Source of the DNA: Flavobacteriaceae bacterium UBA3440
Lineage (GTDB): Bacteria; Bacteroidota; Bacteroidia; Flavobacteriales; Flavobacteriaceae
Assembly (NCBI GenBank): GCA_002378585.1
Contig: DFSJ01000066.1
Location: 1-9,882 of the forward strand
Direction of reading: 5' to 3'
Length of the DNA: 9,882 nucleotides
The notes under the pieces were generated by a model that ran no database searches, had not been told where the DNA came from, and saw only the letters and a list, made by a program, of their open reading frames with translations. Below are positions 7,107 through 9,882 of the stretch, one piece after another; position 1 is the first letter of the stretch; each line of letters opens with the position of its first letter. Position numbers and translations under genes: made by a program.

Positions 7107-8367
7107 AAAACTACCCCTACATTGGAAAATCATGATCGGTATGGTCATGGGGATCTTATTTGCTTTGATGATGAATCAGTGGAGTTCAGGGGCGCTTTGG
7201 ATCAGTCATTGGATTAAACCTTGGGGAACAATTTTTATCAACGCGCTAAAGCTTATTGCAGTCCCCTTGATACTTGCTTCTTTAATCAAGGGAGTTTCCG
7301 ACCTAAAGGATGTTTCCAAGCTATCTAAGATGGGAGGTAAAACGATCGGACTTTACCTGATGACCACAGTGATTGCTGTCAGTTTAGGACTTTTGGTGGT
7401 TAATATTATTCGACCTGGTCATTCTATTTCGGAAACCACGCGCCTAGAATTGATTGAAAACTACAGTCAGGACGCCTCCCAAAAAATTGAAGCTGCTCGT
7501 GCACAACAAGAGGCCGCTCCGCTTCAGGCTATTGTGGACCTAGTACCCGATAATATTTTCAAAGCGGCCAGCGATAACGGAAATATGTTACAGGTCATCT
7601 TTTTTGCTCTGTTTTTTGGAATTTCTTTAATGCTAGTTCCCGAGGAGATCGGAAAGCCAGTTAAATCATTTTTTGATTCACTCAATGAAGTGATCTTGAA
7701 AATGATTGACTTAATCATGTTGGCGGCACCTTATGGGGTGTTTTCATTAATGGCGGCGTTGGTTGTAGAAGCACCCAGCGTAGACCTGTTTCAAGCCTTG
7801 GGCATGTACGCATTGTCGGTGGTCATCGGATTGGCCTTGATGATTGTTTTTTATTGGTTGCTGGTTTATTTATTTACCGGAAAAAAACCTGCGTTCTTTC
7901 AATCAGGTATGGGTCCCGCACAATTGTTGGCCTTCTCGACTAGTTCAAGTGCCGCAACGCTTCCAGTGACTATGGAATGTGTAGAAGATCACTTAGGCGT
8001 TGAAGAGGAGGTAAGTAGCTTTGTACTGCCCATAGGTGCGACTATAAATATGGATGGAACCAGTCTTTACCAAGCCGTGGCGGCTGTTTTTATCGCCCAA
8101 GCTTTTGGCATGGAACTTGGATTTGCCGCTCAATTAGGCATTGTAGCTACGGCTACATTGGCCTCCATAGGCAGTGCTGCAGTACCTGGCGCGGGAATGG
8201 TTATGTTGGTGATTGTACTCGCACAGGCGGGTATCCCTGAAGCAGGCCTGGCCCTTATTTTTGCGGTAGATCGACCTTTGGATATGTGTAGAACTGTAGT
8301 TAATGTCTCTGGAGACGCCACAGTATCGATGATTGTAGCAAAATCTGTAGGAAAACTTAGGGATTAA
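7096..8367 (+). CDS. Dicarboxylate/amino acid:cation symporter (GltP-type, probably Asp/Glu)
   Basis: A 423-residue membrane carrier of the DAACS family, full length. The hairpin-1 motif is SSSAATLP (283-290), helix 7 carries [11 protein letters not shown] (312-322), hairpin 2 is [12 protein letters not shown] (356-367), and helix 8 is [16 protein letters not shown] (392-407). By alignment to GltPh, D396 matches the residue that binds the substrate amino group and R399 the one that binds the side-chain carboxylate, with T400 and N403 also kept. This favours aspartate or glutamate over C4-dicarboxylates (DctA has a different helix-8 sequence) and over neutral amino acids. Uptake would be driven by Na+ or H+. 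A polar loop at about 108-150 sits between early helices. It overlaps aroC by 11 nt in another frame and the convergent DCC gene by 11 nt. Confidence 0.93.
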   Translation: MNFKKLPLHWKIMIGMVMGILFALMMNQWSSGALWISHWIKPWGTIFINALKLIAVPLILASLIKGVSDLKDVSKLSKMGGKTIGLYLMTTVIAVSLGLLVVNIIRPGHSISETTRLELIENYSQDASQKIEAARAQQEAAPLQAIVDLVPDNIFKAASDNGNMLQVIFFALFFGISLMLVPEEIGKPVKSFFDSLNEVILKMIDLIMLAAPYGVFSLMAALVVEAPSVDLFQALGMYALSVVIGLALMIVFYWLLVYLFTGKKPAFFQSGMGPAQLLAFSTSSSAATLPVTMECVEDHLGVEEEVSSFVLPIGATINMDGTSLYQAVAAVFIAQAFGMELGFAAQLGIVATATLASIGSAAVPGAGMVMLVIVLAQAGIPEAGLALIFAVDRPLDMCRTVVNVSGDATVSMIVAKSVGKLRD

Positions 8368-8373
8368 TTTTCC
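8350..8373. terminator. Weak hairpin at the symporter/DCC convergent junction
   Basis: GGAAAA (8350-8355) pairs with TTTTCC (8368-8373), with TTA/TAA inside after a one-base bulge. An alternative AGGGA/TCCCT stem (8359-8363, 8371-8375) competes with it. TTTTT follows at 8381-8385 on the plus strand. The stem is AT-rich and short, so this is only a possible terminator within the overlapping 3' ends. Confidence 0.2.
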
Positions 8374-8779
8374 CTTCCGATTTTTGCGTCAACACACGTC
8401 CGTATTTAAGCTGAATCAAACAGTCTTCTTTTTGGGGGGAAAACCACTTTCTACGGTTTTTAGCTATTGCCTCATATAACCAGTCAAATAACGGGTTTTT
8501 CAAATACCTCAATCCCTTAAACAGGACGTTATTCGGTCTGATCAAACACAAAGCTTCCAGGACTGCCGCTGACTTCTGGTAGACAACACCCGATGGGTGA
8601 ATGAGCATAACTGTTTCCTCTGCTAGTGTGTCCCAACCTCGAGATACGAGCAAATCGTTTCCGAAATCACTGTGACTGGACACATAGTTCAATGGGGTTT
8701 TTGTGGGAATTGATGAGAGAAATCGCACCGCTTTGTGGCAAAGCCCACAAGTACCATCAAAAATCACAAGTCCACTCAT
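8357..8779 (-). CDS. DCC-family (DUF393) thiol-disulfide oxidoreductase-like protein
   Basis: A small cytoplasmic protein of 140 residues. The family-defining motif FDGTCGLCHKAV sits at 7-18, giving a CxxC pair at C11 and C14 just after D8. The second conserved block, DW.YEAIAKNR, lies at 99-109 and is followed by a Cys at 120, as usual for DUF393. The fold is predicted to be thioredoxin-like and the family is annotated as putative thiol-disulfide oxidoreductases, but to my knowledge no physiological substrate is established. There is no signal peptide. The gene lies 2 nt downstream of the MutS2-type gene on the same strand, so the two probably form one transcript. Its last 11 bases overlap the convergent symporter gene. 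Confidence 0.87.
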   Translation of the reverse strand: MSGLVIFDGTCGLCHKAVRFLSSIPTKTPLNYVSSHSDFGNDLLVSRGWDTLAEETVMLIHPSGVVYQKSAAVLEALCLIRPNNVLFKGLRYLKNPLFDWLYEAIAKNRRKWFSPQKEDCLIQLKYGRVLTQKSEGKINP

Positions 8780-8781
8780 GA

Positions 8782-9882
8782 CTACTTTTTCCTGGAAACA
8801 AATTCCAATTGATCCAAATTAACCTTGGTGGTAAAAACACCATAATTTACAGTAGCCTTGTTTTTTTCAATGGCGTCAATGGATCCTATGGCTTTACCGT
8901 CAAACATGCGGACCCGATCCCCAACTTGCAGATCCACCATAGGTTTTTCAGGAGCTTTTTCGGCTAGAGCTTGTTTTTTCTTCTTTTCGGCCCTAACCTT
9001 AGGCAACTGTGCAATAACCTCTTGTTGCACCTCTTGCAACACTTGTTTTTCTTTTTTCTCGACAACAGTCGACTGTTTTTTTCTTTTGGCGTTTTCTGTT
9101 TCGACGAGTTGTAACAAGCCCGAGACTAAGGAACGTTTTTTGGTGTCTTTAAAGTACTGTAGGGCAAGTTGTTCCACTTTTTGACCTAGGGCTAGCACCC
9201 GTTGATTGGCGTCGTACAGCTGCTGATATTTCACCAGTTTGTCCTTAATCTTCGCGTTTAACTCGGTCAATCGCTTGGCTTCTTGTTCTGCTTTGTTGGA
9301 TTGATCTTTGAGCAAACTATCTTGAGCACGAACCTGGGATCTTTCTTGTTGCAATTTGGCAATAGTAGCATCGAAACGCACCTTCCCTTTTTCGATCTTT
9401 TTCTTGGCTCGGTTAATCAATCCATAGGGAATCCCATTCTTTTGTGCTACCTCAAAGGTAAATGAACTACCCGCTTCACCCAACACCAATTGATAGGTGG
9501 GGGAGAGTGACTGCGCATCAAAAAGCATATTGGCATTAGAGGCAAAAGGCAACTCATCGGCCAACATTTTTAGGTTGGTGTAGTGGGTCGTAATTACGCC
9601 ATAAGACCCTTTTTGGTAAAATTCCTCTAAAAACGTTTCTGCTAAAGCACCTCCTAATTCAGGGTCTGAACCAGTACCAAATTCATCGATCAAAAATAAA
9701 GTCCGTTCGTTGCATTTTTTCAAAAACTCATTCATGTTTTTAAGCCTCGAACTATAGGTGCTTAAATGGTTTTCAATCGACTGATTATCCCCAATATCCG
9801 ACAATATTTTGTCAAAAAAACAAAGCGTTGTCGCTGGATGCACAGGGATTAATAATCCAGATTGCATCATAATTTGCAACAA
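8782..9882 (-). CDS. MutS2-type ATPase, C-terminal half (partial), apparently without a Smr domain
   Basis: The last 366 codons; the right edge cuts it just after the expected Walker A region, so there is no true start here (the edge codon is an internal Leu). In order: an ABC-type signature, STYSSRL (41-47); Walker B, TLFLIDE (61-67); the D-loop region GTGSDPELGG (69-78); and the switch His in TTH (98-100). GEAGSSFTFEVA (135-146) ends the ATPase. A long charged coiled coil rich in K, E and Q spans about 157-310. A small beta domain follows (VGDRVRMFDGKAIGSI, 320-335), and the protein stops 31 residues later. Typical MutS2 proteins continue into a C-terminal Smr nuclease domain, which is missing here. 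MutS2 is linked to recombination control and, in Bacillus, to rescue of collided ribosomes. It shares a strand with, and lies 2 nt from, the DCC gene. Confidence 0.9.
   Translation of the reverse strand: MLQIMMQSGLLIPVHPATTLCFFDKILSDIGDNQSIENHLSTYSSRLKNMNEFLKKCNERTLFLIDEFGTGSDPELGGALAETFLEEFYQKGSYGVITTHYTNLKMLADELPFASNANMLFDAQSLSPTYQLVLGEAGSSFTFEVAQKNGIPYGLINRAKKKIEKGKVRFDATIAKLQQERSQVRAQDSLLKDQSNKAEQEAKRLTELNAKIKDKLVKYQQLYDANQRVLALGQKVEQLALQYFKDTKKRSLVSGLLQLVETENAKRKKQSTVVEKKEKQVLQEVQQEVIAQLPKVRAEKKKKQALAEKAPEKPMVDLQVGDRVRMFDGKAIGSIDAIEKNKATVNYGVFTTKVNLDQLEFVSRKK

Noticed and set aside
1..9882. Search for a mobile element, CRISPR array, toxin-antitoxin pair, defence system or RNA gene
   Set aside because: Nearly every base belongs to a recognisable conserved gene, and no spaced repeats, transposase motifs or tRNA-like folds were seen.

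Overview
The window reads as a dense housekeeping segment of a Bacteroidota chromosome, most likely from the class Flavobacteriia. The clues are promoter boxes of the form TAnnTTTG (the Bacteroidota -7 element), no clear Shine-Dalgarno sequences at starts, a GlmM C-terminus carrying the SNTEP variant, a TlpA-type thioredoxin lipoprotein behind a long N-terminal domain, and a MutS2-type ATPase. I see no phage, insertion sequence, CRISPR array, tRNA or rRNA, and no sign of recent transfer.

Layout from left to right: the 3' end of glmM (+); a lysophospholipid/lipid A-type acyltransferase (-); a rhomboid intramembrane protease (+), divergent from the acyltransferase; a TlpA-like thioredoxin lipoprotein (-), convergent with the rhomboid gene; a large three-part FAD/4Fe-4S/CCG oxidoreductase (+), divergent from the lipoprotein; aroC, chorismate synthase (+), with its own consensus promoter; an acidic amino acid:cation symporter (+) that overlaps aroC by 11 nt; a DCC-family (DUF393) protein (-), convergent with the symporter; and the C-terminal half of a MutS2-type protein (-), running off the right edge and spaced 2 nt from the DCC gene.

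Packing is extreme. No gene-free stretch exceeds about 50 bases, and all three convergent pairs overlap at their 3' ends (23, 4 and 11 nt). The two divergent gaps hold promoter-like boxes. In one of them, identical -7 boxes on the two strands form an 18-bp palindrome.

Functionally this is a mixture: cell-envelope precursor and lipid synthesis (glmM, acyltransferase), membrane proteolysis, envelope thiol chemistry, hydroxyacid oxidation, the last step of the shikimate pathway, amino acid uptake, and DNA or translation maintenance (MutS2). I found no previously undescribed system. The points most worth a second look are the palindromic divergent promoter with a possible leaderless acyltransferase mRNA, the apparent absence of the Smr nuclease domain from MutS2, a likely mis-set start of the FAD/Fe-S gene, and the overlapping convergent ends.
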